From Anaerovorax odorimutans (GTDB lineage Bacteria; Bacillota; Clostridia; Peptostreptococcales; Anaerovoracaceae), in NCBI RefSeq assembly GCF_024459955.1, contig NZ_JANFXK010000022.1, positions 1 through 52,182 of the forward strand: a stretch of 52,182 bases of DNA, given 5' to 3'. Under the pieces are notes generated by a model. It saw only the letters and a program-made list of their open reading frames with translations, did not search any database and was not told where the DNA came from. Below are positions 15,376-23,169 of the stretch, in pieces (within the stretch, counting starts at the first letter, position 1; each line of letters opens with the position of its first letter). The position numbers were made by a program, and so were the translations under genes.

Positions 15376-16245
15376 TTAACTGCGCAGAATGTTGTACAAA
15401 AACATTGCCACAGCTACGCCGGAGATGATGATGTAGCCGAGGATGCTCCAGATATCAGGGATCTGGCCGAAGAAAAAGAAGCCCAGCCCGGCAGCAAAGA
15501 CGATTTGCGTGTAGTCAAAAACAGACACTTCTCTGGCAGGAGCATGGGTATAAGCGGCGGTGATGGTGAACTGTCCGCCGGCTGCTGAGAGTCCGGCCAG
15601 GAGCAGCGTGAGAACCTGGGCCGCTGTCATTGGGTGGAAATCAAAGATCAGAAACGGCAGTGTGACGATGCAGGAAAATGCGGAGAAGAAAAGGACGATA
15701 AAGGGTCCTCGTTCTCCCCGCTGACCCAGCACCCGCACATAGGTGTAGGCGATCCCCGCACAGAAACCGCCGGCAACTCCGATCAGCGATGGAACCAGCG
15801 CCCCGGCTACCGCAAACCCTGGTTTTACCACCAGCAGGGCGCCGCAAAAGGCAATGGCCACGGCAGTTGCCTGGATCGGTTTGATTTTTTCCTTAAGGAT
15901 AAAATACGAGCAGACAATGGCAAAAAACGGGGAAAGCTTGTTCAAAATCGAGGCGTCGGACAAGAGCAAATGGTCGACCGCGTAAAAGTTGCACAATATT
16001 CCCAGAGTGCCGAAGCCCGCCCTGGCTATGAAAACGGGGAGATTCTTTTTATCAAAAGAAAACCCTTCCTTAGAACGAATCAGTATAATCAGGGCAAAGA
16101 AAAACGCCACAAAGTTGCGGAAAAAGCTTTTCTGCACAGAAGGCAGGTCCCCAGACATTCGTACGAACATATTCATCAGGGCAAAGAAAAATGCCGAGCA
16201 GATGATGAAAATAATTGCTTTCTTTTTATCGGATAGTGCTGCCAT
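15376..16245 (-). CDS. DMT-family (EamA) transporter
   Basis: A 289-residue inner-membrane protein with ten hydrophobic segments in two EamA repeats. The first has FRNFVAFFFALIILIRSKEG and the LSDASILNKLSPFFAIVCSYFILKEKI motif that ends the first repeat. The second ends in VSVFDYTQIVFAAGLGFFFFGQIPD. DMT/EamA carriers export amino acids, nucleosides or other metabolites by proton exchange; the substrate is not predictable. It starts 18 bases after the DUF4186 gene stop on the - strand with an overlapping AGGAG site, so the two are co-transcribed. Confidence 0.92.
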   Translation of the reverse strand: MAALSDKKKAIIFIICSAFFFALMNMFVRMSGDLPSVQKSFFRNFVAFFFALIILIRSKEGFSFDKKNLPVFIARAGFGTLGILCNFYAVDHLLLSDASILNKLSPFFAIVCSYFILKEKIKPIQATAVAIAFCGALLVVKPGFAVAGALVPSLIGVAGGFCAGIAYTYVRVLGQRGERGPFIVLFFSAFSCIVTLPFLIFDFHPMTAAQVLTLLLAGLSAAGGQFTITAAYTHAPAREVSVFDYTQIVFAAGLGFFFFGQIPDIWSILGYIIISGVAVAMFLYNILRS

Positions 16246-16263
16246 ATTGCTATCGTCTCCTCT

Positions 16264-16644
16264 CTAATCGTCAAGTCTTTCGTCTTTAATCTGTCTTTTA
16301 ATCCAGGTCATAATCACATCAACCACATAATCCTGCTGATCCTGGGTGAGCTGTGATCCGGCAGGAATCCGATGCCATTTGTACAGACAGCCGCGGCAGC
16401 AGGTTGCCGTAGCGTGCTGGGCGATAAATACCGGATGGCCGCGCATGGGCGTCTGTTTCCCGTCGTTGGGAATTACCGCAGGGGCCAGCCGTTTGCTTAC
16501 AAAATCACAGGCATGGCTGCGAATTACCTCCAGCCCTTTTTCTTTTATATAGGTTCGATCCTTTTCTTTCAGCGAAAAACTGCTCCTGAATTTGGATCGG
16601 GATAACCGGTCAAAGAGAGCGGTCAGTTGGCTTTGATAGTCCAT
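16264..16644 (-). CDS. DUF4186 family protein
   Basis: A 126-residue protein matching DUF4186 along its whole length. It has the RSKFRSSFSLKEKDRTYIKEKG start, the invariant NDGKQTPMRGHPVFIAQHAT block and the CCRGCLYKWHRIP cysteine/histidine motif that suggests metal binding. No function is established for the family. ATG at 16644 has AAGGAG 10 bases upstream on the - strand; the open frame to 16821 has no good site. It heads a two-gene unit with the DMT exporter. Confidence 0.9.
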   Translation of the reverse strand: MDYQSQLTALFDRLSRSKFRSSFSLKEKDRTYIKEKGLEVIRSHACDFVSKRLAPAVIPNDGKQTPMRGHPVFIAQHATATCCRGCLYKWHRIPAGSQLTQDQQDYVVDVIMTWIKRQIKDERLDD

Positions 16645-16971
16645 GATATCTATGCTCCTTCCTGTTTTCTCTTCCGCAATTAGTATACCACCAGCCGCAG
16701 GAAAAACAAGCCGGAACTTATGAGGCGAGAATTTCATTAGTTTGTTCTTTTGCCTGGCCGTGGGGACGACCTGCGGGCTGCTGGCTATCAATTTCTGCTC
16801 CATATAGCCAGTTTTTTGCATTTTTGTGTGGCATGGAACGTAAAACGGTGGTTCTCGAACACAAATCGCGAAATTCCTCTGAATTGCCGCAGCAGCTTTT
16901 ATTGCTAACCAGATTTCCAGGTTTTATAAAAAGTATAAGCGCTAGAGATTTAAATAGATCTCCGTTTCTGG

Positions 16972-16977
16972 TATAAT
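16972..16977 (+). promoter_or_regulatory. Probable -10 element of the leader/lipoprotein operon
   Basis: TATAAT at 16972-16977 lies in an A/T-rich setting with only a weak -35 (TTTAAA about 17 bases upstream). Transcription from here would include the small leader frame at 17018 and the hairpin at 17062-17104 before the lipoprotein gene. Confidence 0.45.
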
Positions 16978-17017
16978 AAAGATGTATTGGTTTGTGTATC
17001 AGATAAAGAGGAAAATC

Positions 17018-17083
17018 ATGACAGTTTTTTGGAAGCTAATTTTTAGCATACGAATTTATAAAGACAGTAGAGGCAAGGCATGA
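17018..17083 (+). CDS. Possible 21-residue leader peptide
   Basis: A short frame with an AGAGGA site about 5 bases ahead of its ATG encodes 21 residues that start MTVFWKLIFSIRIYK. Its last seven codons overlap the ascending arm of the terminator-like hairpin at 17062-17104. Position, ribosome site and overlap fit a translational leader for attenuation, as known for antibiotic-inducible genes. No run of a single regulatory codon is present. There is no direct proof of translation. Confidence 0.35.
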   Translation: MTVFWKLIFSIRIYKDSRGKA

Positions 17084-17110
17084 GGTCCGGGTCCTTTGCT
17101 GTCTGTTTTT
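17062..17110 (+). terminator. Terminator-like hairpin upstream of the lipoprotein operon (possible attenuator)
   Basis: AGACAG...GCAAGG (17062-17077) pairs with CCTTTGCTGTCT (17093-17104), with a bulge, and is followed by GTTTTTG. It lies between the likely promoter and the lipoprotein gene, so it would have to be read through for expression. Confidence 0.5.
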
Positions 17111-17132
17111 GTTGGAAAAGGAGGTAGCACCT

Positions 17133-17885
17133 ATGAAACAGAGTAAACTTCGGATTGCGGTTTTTCTGCTGCTGGCCGTATCGCTTATTTTCTCATCTTG
17201 TTCACAGATGAAAGGAGAGCCTGCGCAGGAAAGCATAGGGTCGATTAACGAGGACATTCTTGCGTCCGCCAATGCAGAAAACTTGCAGAGCATGGCGGAG
17301 ATCGACGCAAAAAAGATAGCGCTGCGAAAAGAGTTGGGCGACTCCAGCCTATACCCGGATTTTTATGCGGCTGTCGAGGCGTACAGGGTTAAGGGGAAAA
17401 GCAAACGGGAAGCTATCAAAGCGGTTAAGGAGGACAAGACTAGATGGGCGGCTTTGCTCTGGTACGGGACGGAGCATGGAAAAGCGCTGACCAACGAGGA
17501 AATAAATAAGCGGTTGGAAAATCAGATCGCAGATATGAAATCGGCGGACAATTATAAAGAGATGGAGCAGGCGTACGAAAAGGCAGGAATAACCGTTGAA
17601 GATTCCATGTGGGCAGAACCAATTCTCTATGAACAGAGTTTTGCAATTGATGAACTGTACCGCGATTTGTACGATCCGTATATACAAGGCGAGCTGACCG
17701 ATGAAGAGAGTTTGGACTGGGAAAAATACTGGAGAAAATTCCAGGAAGATGTAACTGCCGATTATAGGAAAACTGGCGAATACGAAAAGCTGGAAAAGGT
17801 TTTGCGGGCCTGCGGGAAACTGTATCCCGACGAAGCGGAGGATATGGATAAAGAAGCTGCTGCCGCTACAGAATGGCAGAAATAA
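17133..17885 (+). CDS. Lipoprotein of unknown function
   Basis: A 250-residue protein with a type II signal peptide: basic start MKQSKLR, hydrophobic core AVFLLLAVSLIFSS and lipidation at Cys23. The mature part is highly charged and helical, without a domain I recognise. It carries aromatic-rich stretches (YPDFYAAVEAYRVKGKSK, DSLDWEKYWRKFQED-like) and an acidic C-terminus. It would be anchored on the outer face of the membrane. The AAAGGAGGT ribosome site selects ATG 17133. The stop overlaps the start of the next membrane-anchored protein by 13 bases, so the two are coupled and may act together. Confidence 0.8.
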   Translation: MKQSKLRIAVFLLLAVSLIFSSCSQMKGEPAQESIGSINEDILASANAENLQSMAEIDAKKIALRKELGDSSLYPDFYAAVEAYRVKGKSKREAIKAVKEDKTRWAALLWYGTEHGKALTNEEINKRLENQIADMKSADNYKEMEQAYEKAGITVEDSMWAEPILYEQSFAIDELYRDLYDPYIQGELTDEESLDWEKYWRKFQEDVTADYRKTGEYEKLEKVLRACGKLYPDEAEDMDKEAAAATEWQK

Positions 17886-18652
17886 GGGAAAATTGGGTGA
17901 TCGAAAAAAGAACAATTGCTGCTGTAAGCGTGATGGCTGTCTGTATCGTTGCAATTGTAGCTGCAACGGTCATAACTATGCAAAAATATAGGCTGGATTT
18001 GCCAACGCTACAAAATCCGAAGATCAAAAATTTAAAAATTGAAATCCCCAATGAGCGATTAGAGTCTGAGGAAACTGATAAAGTAATGCTGTACCGTTAC
18101 ACTTCTGATGAAGAAACCGGCGTTACCATTGATGAGAAAGCCGCAGGTAGTGCCAGCCTGACACCGGAGAAGGCCGGGCAAACGATTGTGGAGAAAATTA
18201 TCGCACCCATGGAAAAACATGGAGCTATAGCCTATAAAGCAGAGGTGTCCTCAAAAGAACAGGGACCCTTGGACCAGGAAACAGGGAAGCCAATTGTTAC
18301 AAGGAATGTTTTGTTTTCTGATTTTGAAATAAATGGAACTCCATTGGAACATGCAGAGATTGACATGACCATCGGTGAAAACGGGGATATCTGGAATGTG
18401 AAAAACGGCTTGCGGCCTTTTGAACCGTACCGCGAAGTTGACATTATATCGGCTGCGGAAGCAATGAAGCGGATTACCAAGGATTATTCACATTTTAAGA
18501 TGGAGCGCAATGCGGATAATCTTGTCATCGAGAATGTGGAGCTGGGCTATTGGAACTCGGATGCCGGAGATTATATGCAGCCGGTTTGGATTTTTAAAGG
18601 CAAGGCTGACGGAAAGATCGAAGCGAAGGCTTATGTGCCTGCGGCAAAGTAG
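17873..18652 (+). CDS. Single-pass membrane-anchored extracytoplasmic protein, unknown function
   Basis: A 259-residue protein with one N-terminal transmembrane helix (residues ~14-36, AVSVMAVCIVAIVAATVI) and a ~220-residue outer domain rich in charged and beta-type residues. The order of segments (a GVTIDEKAAG turn, IDMTIGENGDIWNVKNGLRPFEPYREV, then PVWIFKGKADG) recalls two-component regulatory lipoprotein/YycH-like or PepSY-like folds, but similarity is not strong enough to name one. It overlaps the preceding lipoprotein gene by 13 bases. A surface sensor or envelope-maintenance role is inference. Confidence 0.75.
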   Translation: MAEIRENWVIEKRTIAAVSVMAVCIVAIVAATVITMQKYRLDLPTLQNPKIKNLKIEIPNERLESEETDKVMLYRYTSDEETGVTIDEKAAGSASLTPEKAGQTIVEKIIAPMEKHGAIAYKAEVSSKEQGPLDQETGKPIVTRNVLFSDFEINGTPLEHAEIDMTIGENGDIWNVKNGLRPFEPYREVDIISAAEAMKRITKDYSHFKMERNADNLVIENVELGYWNSDAGDYMQPVWIFKGKADGKIEAKAYVPAAK

Positions 18653-18676
18653 TAGGCAGGAAAGAAGTACGAGAAG

Positions 18677-19064
18677 ATGGACGAGCTGAAAATATGCGTA
18701 TTTTTATTCGGAAAGCCGATACATACATAATATCGATGAATTTTCTTGGGAAGAGAGGGGATGCGTGTGCCTCGCGCTGGTCCGAAAGCTTCAGGAACTG
18801 GGGCTTGGCGAATTGGCCGAGGAGTTTGAGGGGGAACTGCCGGAATGGATGCGGAAAACGGTCTATGAAAAATACGAAGACGTCCTGGCAGAGCTCGACG
18901 AGTTGGAACTGGAAGGCATCATTGAAAGGTACCTCAAATATGAAGGAGAGCAGTGGGCCGTCTGTGAAGATGACGAACCGGACTTCCTACGCTGTGAGTT
19001 GTTGGGTATTTTAAAAGATCGGATTGCAGAGTTGGCGATAGACCGGTATAAGAGCGGGGCTTAA
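18677..19064 (+). pseudogene. Small acidic protein gene with a probable one-base frameshift near the start
   Basis: The plausible start is ATG 18677 (MDELK), but this frame stops after 17 codons. Adding back the frame that opens at 18690 gives a smooth protein that continues KYAYFYSESRYIHNIDEFSW and then the 99-residue acidic helical region from GTG 18765 to 19064 (LVRKLQELGLGELAEEFEG, MRKTVYEKYEDVLAELDELE). One extra A in the AAAA run at 18689-18692 would explain the break. Either the gene is dead, the shift is programmed, translation starts at GTG 18765 (weak GAGGGG site), or the base is a sequencing error. Family not recognised. Confidence 0.6.
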
Positions 19065-19696
19065 ATGAATGTGGGATTTTGCGAAAAACCGTTGATTTAG
19101 TCGCAAAACCTGTTTGGTTGGTCCGGTCGATGAAGGTGTAGCGGATAGGTTGCTTGTCTTTGTATCAATTGGTAAGAATACGTTTTCAGGGAATCAGCAA
19201 ATGAGCTGGTTCCTTTTTTCTGCAGTGGTTCGGCATATTCTTGGCGGAAAAAACACGAAAAGTTTGAGTGAAAGGACCAAGCGCTCTCGTATAATAAAGT
19301 GAAAGACGTCTTGAATGTGTGGAGGATAAAACGTTAATCGAGATGATAAGAAAGGATCCCGAAGCCGTTATGCCAGTGGGCGACTATGTGCATGCCCCTT
19401 ACACTATTCATGTTCTGCAAAATTACCCATATTCTCTCGTTTCTAAGAGAATATGGGTAATTTTGCAACGGCCCCGGCGGTTCATTTCTTAAAATCAGTT
19501 CATTTAACTGGAAATGATCCAAAACAGACCTTTCCAGCCCACGACTTTTATCCATAAAGAGGGCTTTTCTGTTGAATATGGATAAGATCCCTCCCAAATA
19601 CGGAGAACCAAATCTTCGTCCAAACTTCCGCCCGCATCTAAACAAATGCAACAGCCCTTTTCTGCCCAATCGAATCAAAAAAATATCCAAAAAGAG
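19065..19696. other. Intergenic region without a supported gene
   Basis: This ~630-base stretch holds the C2 hairpin element (19416-19511) and a weak B-like fragment near 19077-19106 (TTTTGCG...TCGCAAAA). Reading frames across it on both strands lack ribosome sites, and the longest - strand frame is produced largely by the repeat. No protein is called. Confidence 0.55.
19416..19511 (+). repeat. Repeat family C, copy 2 (22-bp perfect hairpin plus flank)
   Basis: A perfect 22-base inverted repeat (19416-19437 and 19446-19467, arms beginning TGCAAAATTACCCATATT) with an 8-base loop is followed by a flank sharing order and sequence with the - strand of 10582-10625. The hairpin arms differ from copy 1 by paired changes, so base pairing seems to be conserved. 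Confidence 0.78.
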
Positions 19697-19748
19697 TATA
19701 CAACTGGTAAAAAATGCGGTATAATCCCCTATGTTAGATTTAACTAAC
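19697..19748 (+). promoter_or_regulatory. feoAB promoter with candidate iron-regulator operator
   Basis: TATAAT at 19720-19725, with a 17-base spacer to a partial -35 TATACA (19697-19702), is followed by the interrupted palindrome GTTAG-N6-CTAAC (19733-19748) just past the start point. TTAG...CTAA half-sites are typical of DtxR/IdeR-type iron repressors. The site lies 52 bases before feoA, where binding would block transcription in iron-rich cells. Confidence 0.55.
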
Positions 19749-19799
19749 TGATGCGACAGCATTTGAAAATATGGAAAGGCAAGAGAGTGAGAGGGAATT

Positions 19800-20021
19800 A
19801 TGACTTTAGACAAAGGAAGCATCGGCAGGGTGTATCTGGTAGAGGAAACCGATCTCCCCGCACAGTTGGAAAAACGAATGGAAGCCCTGGGTATGACGAA
19901 AGGGACGAGGATTCAGTTGATTCACAAAAAACCGCGAGGCACTATGGTCCTGATGCTGCGGGGGACCCGCTTTGCCGTAGGGCAGGGAGTCACCTCAAAG
20001 ATTAAAGTCAGGGAGGCGTAA
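19800..20021 (+). CDS. feoA: Ferrous iron transport protein A
   Basis: A 73-residue cytoplasmic SH3-like protein. Typical FeoA features are the LEKRMEALGMTKGTRIQLIHKKP core, where GM and the following basic strand are the family signature, and the C-terminal TRFAVGQGVTSKIKV strand. FeoA supports the FeoB iron transporter, probably by binding its G domain. It starts at ATG 19800 with GAGGG upstream and ends 6 bases before feoB, so the two are one operon under the candidate iron-controlled promoter. Confidence 0.93.
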   Translation: MTLDKGSIGRVYLVEETDLPAQLEKRMEALGMTKGTRIQLIHKKPRGTMVLMLRGTRFAVGQGVTSKIKVREA

Positions 20022-20027
20022 ACAGAT

Positions 20028-22067
20028 ATGGAAAAAGAAATGACCGTGGGTTTCATCGGAAACCCCAATTGCGGAAAAACCACTTTATTCAACGCTTTCA
20101 CAGGCGCCAATCTGAAAGTAGCCAACTGGCCCGGCGTAACCGTGGAAAAAGTGGAAGGCGCCATGCAGTTTCATGAACATCTGTACAAACTGGTAGACCT
20201 TCCGGGGACCTACAGCTTGACATCTTATACGATGGAAGAACAGGTATCGAGACAATACATACTCAGCGACGAAGTGGACGTAATCGTAGACGTAGCGGAT
20301 GCTTCTGCGCTGGAACGAAACTTGTATTTGACTTTGCAGCTTTTGGAACTGGGAAAACCGGTTGTAATGGCGCTCAATATGATGGATATTGTTGCCAAAA
20401 GAGGCATGGAGATTGACCTGCACAGGCTGCCGGAGATGCTGGGCATACCGGTGATCCCTGTATCCGCGCAGAAGCGTAAAGGTCTCAATATTTTACTTCA
20501 CGCCATCGCCCATCATAAAGAGGAAAAGCGTACGGACAGACTGATCCACCATCATGACTGCGGTATGAGCAAGGAAGAGAAGCACCAGAAATACGCAATG
20601 GTATACAGCGATTTTCTGGAAGAGAAAATTGATTTGCTCTGCGAACGCCTGCAGGAGCGGTATCCCCAACTGGAAAATTATCGCTGGTATGCGATCAAGC
20701 TGCTGGAAGGTGATCAGGAAATCTGCGGGAAATATTCGCTGGATCTGCCGGAGGTACTGGACCGGAGCTATGAAAGCGACATTATCAATGAAAAGTACGA
20801 TTTCATAGAAGAGATCATTTCCGAAGTGCTGGTAAATAAAGACCGCAAAGCCGCCCTTACTGACCAGGCGGATAAACTCCTGCTCCATAACTGGCTGGAA
20901 ATACCCGTATTTCTGGGGATCATGGCTCTGGTGTTTTTTCTGACCTTTACCATCGGCGACTGGATGAAAGGTTATCTGGAAATGTTTGTGGGCTGGGGTT
21001 CCGATACCATAGGAGCGGGCCTGGCCGCCGCGGGTGCGGGAAAGTGGCTGACTTCCCTGATTATAGACGGCATTATCGCAGGGGTAGGAGGGATTGTTTC
21101 CTTTCTGCCCAATATTGCCATTCTGTTTCTGGCTCTGGCCTTTCTGGAAGACAGCGGATACATGTCCAGGGTTGCTTATGTCATGAACGGTATGATGGGA
21201 AAACTGGGCCTTTCAGGCAGGGCCTTCATTCCCATGATCCTGGGATTTGGCTGTACGGTTCCGGCGCTCATGGCTTCCCGCGTTCTGGAAAGCCAAAAGG
21301 ACCGCTATCGAATCATGCTGATTACACCCTTTATGTCCTGCAGCGCCAGACTGCCGATCTATATCCTTTTTTCCAGTATGTTTTTTGAAAATCATGCCAT
21401 GCTGGTAGCCTATTCCATGTATTTAATCGGAATCGTGGTGGCGATTTTGGTGGCGCTGGTTCTTCATCGGTTCGACAGGGAAGAAAGAGAAGATATGCTG
21501 CTGATTGAACTGCCGGAATACAAGATGCCGAGCCTCCGCACGGTGTCCATCTATGTATGGGAAAAAGTCAAAAGCTATCTGACAAAGGCAGGCACGGTAA
21601 TTTTCGTAGCCTCGATCATTATGTGGCTCCTTCTCAATCTGGGCCCCGCGGGATACGCTGCGGATATGACGGCCAGCTTCGGGGCGAAAATCGGAACAGT
21701 ACTGGTTCCGGTTCTGGCACCTGTGGGCCTGGGTTTCTGGCAGGTGGGCGTGGCGCTGATCGCCGGAATCTCAGCAAAGGAAGTCGTGGTTTCCAGCTTC
21801 ATTGTGCTCTTTGGGCTGGAAAATCTGGGAGGCGGCAGTATGACGCAGCTGGGGCAGGTACTTTCCGGCATGGGCTTTGGCCCTCTCAACGCATTCTGTA
21901 TGATGCTGTTCTGCCTGCTCTATACGCCATGTGCGGCAACCCTGGCAACTGTCAGAAAAGAGACGGGCAGCACGAAAAAAATGCTGGAAACCGCAGTGTT
22001 CCAGATCGCTGTCGCCTGGGCAGTGACCTTCGCCGTTTACCAGATCGCATCCTTATTCCTTTCCTAG
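20028..22067 (+). CDS. feoB: Ferrous iron transport protein B
   Basis: A 679-residue Fe(II) transporter. The N-terminal G domain has G1 GNPNCGKTT (from residue ~11), G2/G3 in WPGVTVEK and DLPGTYSL, and G4 NMMD. A helical insertion domain follows (to ~270). The membrane part then carries the two Gate motifs, the first containing FIPMILGFGCTVPALMASR with the conserved cysteine and the second containing SAKEVVVSSFIVLFG. The length is normal for Clostridia. It takes up ferrous iron, with GTP hydrolysis needed for activity. No C-terminal FeoC-like region is seen. A short CCTC/GAGG hairpin with six T residues lies ~40 bases downstream. Confidence 0.96.
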   Translation: MEKEMTVGFIGNPNCGKTTLFNAFTGANLKVANWPGVTVEKVEGAMQFHEHLYKLVDLPGTYSLTSYTMEEQVSRQYILSDEVDVIVDVADASALERNLYLTLQLLELGKPVVMALNMMDIVAKRGMEIDLHRLPEMLGIPVIPVSAQKRKGLNILLHAIAHHKEEKRTDRLIHHHDCGMSKEEKHQKYAMVYSDFLEEKIDLLCERLQERYPQLENYRWYAIKLLEGDQEICGKYSLDLPEVLDRSYESDIINEKYDFIEEIISEVLVNKDRKAALTDQADKLLLHNWLEIPVFLGIMALVFFLTFTIGDWMKGYLEMFVGWGSDTIGAGLAAAGAGKWLTSLIIDGIIAGVGGIVSFLPNIAILFLALAFLEDSGYMSRVAYVMNGMMGKLGLSGRAFIPMILGFGCTVPALMASRVLESQKDRYRIMLITPFMSCSARLPIYILFSSMFFENHAMLVAYSMYLIGIVVAILVALVLHRFDREEREDMLLIELPEYKMPSLRTVSIYVWEKVKSYLTKAGTVIFVASIIMWLLLNLGPAGYAADMTASFGAKIGTVLVPVLAPVGLGFWQVGVALIAGISAKEVVVSSFIVLFGLENLGGGSMTQLGQVLSGMGFGPLNAFCMMLFCLLYTPCAATLATVRKETGSTKKMLETAVFQIAVAWAVTFAVYQIASLFLS

Positions 22068-22266
22068 CGCGCAAATGTACAGGCAGTACCTGGCGGATGC
22101 CTGGCCTCAGGACGAGGTTTTTTCCACACCGGCCCCCGGGAGGATGCACCCTCTTTCTTCACGAGGAGGAAGTCAGGTCCCTGCTTTCCGAAACGTTGAG
22201 TGATATATAAACAGCTTGTCACAAAAGCTGTCTCTGCCCGTCTAATTATACAGGAGGTAGAAATCT

Positions 22267-23115
22267 ATGGAAAAACAAGAGATATTGCAATTAATCGAAA
22301 AAGCGATGGATGGCGACCGGGTGGCGCTGGAGAAGGTGCTTATGGATGTGCAGGATCTGGTATTCAACCTGTCTCTGCGCATGCTGGGTATGGTTACTGA
22401 CGCAGAAGACGCATCCCAGGAAATTCTCATCAAAGTCATGACCCACTTGTCCTCTTTCAGAAAGGAAAGCAGCTTCAGCACCTGGGTATTCCGCATCGCA
22501 GTGAACCACCTGCGGGATTACAGGAAGGGCATGTTCGCAAAACATCCTCTGAGCTTCGAATTCTATGGTGCCGATATTATGAGCGGGAAGGAAAAAGACG
22601 TACCGGATCTGACGCAGGGGGTCGATGTGTCGATTCTTGAGGAGGAGCTGAAAATGTCCTGCACCAATGTAATGCTCCAGTGTCTGGACCCTGAAAGCCG
22701 CTGTATCTTTATTCTGGGTACGATGTTTAAAGTGGACAGCAATGTAGCGGGAGATATCCTGGGAATGACTCCGGAGGCTTACCGCAAAAGACTGTCCCGC
22801 ATCAGAGGAAAAATGGCTGAGTTTTTAGGTACCTACTGCGGCCTTTCCGGAAAGGGCGTGTGCAGCTGCAGCAGAAGGGTCAATTATGCGATTGCTTCCC
22901 ATCGTATCAGCCCTGAACGCCTGGATTACCAGAATCGTCAGCAGGCCCAAGGCGGGATGCTGGAAAGATGCAAGAGCGCTATGGAAAAGATCGACGATAT
23001 GTCAGCGATCTTCGCCGGGCTTCCCTCATATAAAGTCAGTCCAAAGGTAAAATCCTTCTTAGAGCAGTTCCTGAACTCAGAAGAATATCGGATTGTCCGG
23101 GAAGCGGGACAATAG
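22267..23115 (+). CDS. ECF-type sigma-70 factor with a C-terminal cysteine-containing extension
   Basis: A 282-residue protein. Region 2 (residues ~20-85) has the DAEDASQEILIKVMTHL core and the FSTWVFRIAVNHLRDYRK melting segment. Region 4 (residues ~135-190) has an HTH in VAGDILGMTPEAYRKRLSRIRGKM. Unlike minimal ECF factors of ~180 residues, about 90 residues follow, with CGLSGKGVCSCSRRVNYA (CX7CXC) and a fourth Cys in LERC. No anti-sigma gene is adjacent, so control may lie in this tail, as in ECF factors with fused regulatory domains such as the metal-sensing CorE type. It lies 199 bases after feoB, which makes metal sensing an attractive but unproven idea. Confidence 0.88.
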   Translation: MEKQEILQLIEKAMDGDRVALEKVLMDVQDLVFNLSLRMLGMVTDAEDASQEILIKVMTHLSSFRKESSFSTWVFRIAVNHLRDYRKGMFAKHPLSFEFYGADIMSGKEKDVPDLTQGVDVSILEEELKMSCTNVMLQCLDPESRCIFILGTMFKVDSNVAGDILGMTPEAYRKRLSRIRGKMAEFLGTYCGLSGKGVCSCSRRVNYAIASHRISPERLDYQNRQQAQGGMLERCKSAMEKIDDMSAIFAGLPSYKVSPKVKSFLEQFLNSEEYRIVREAGQ

Positions 23116-23126
23116 AGAATGTGAAG

Positions 23127-23157
23127 AACCGGTTCGGCAGATGCTGAACCGGTTTTC
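23127..23157. terminator. Bidirectional terminator between convergent genes
   Basis: AACCGGTTC (plus GGC) at 23127-23138 pairs with 23143-23154 around AGAT, and TTTT ends the + strand side. It separates the sigma factor gene from the convergent FMN-binding protein gene. Confidence 0.8.
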
Positions 23158-23169
23158 ATATGCTGACAG

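Noticed and set aside
19077-19106. A fourth B element
   Set aside because: Only TTTTGCG and TCGCAAAA ends are seen over ~25 bases; the 70-base length and central block are missing.
19334-19822. 162-residue - strand reading frame
   Set aside because: It overlaps the feoA promoter and start and is built partly on the C2 hairpin; no ribosome site or recognisable family.
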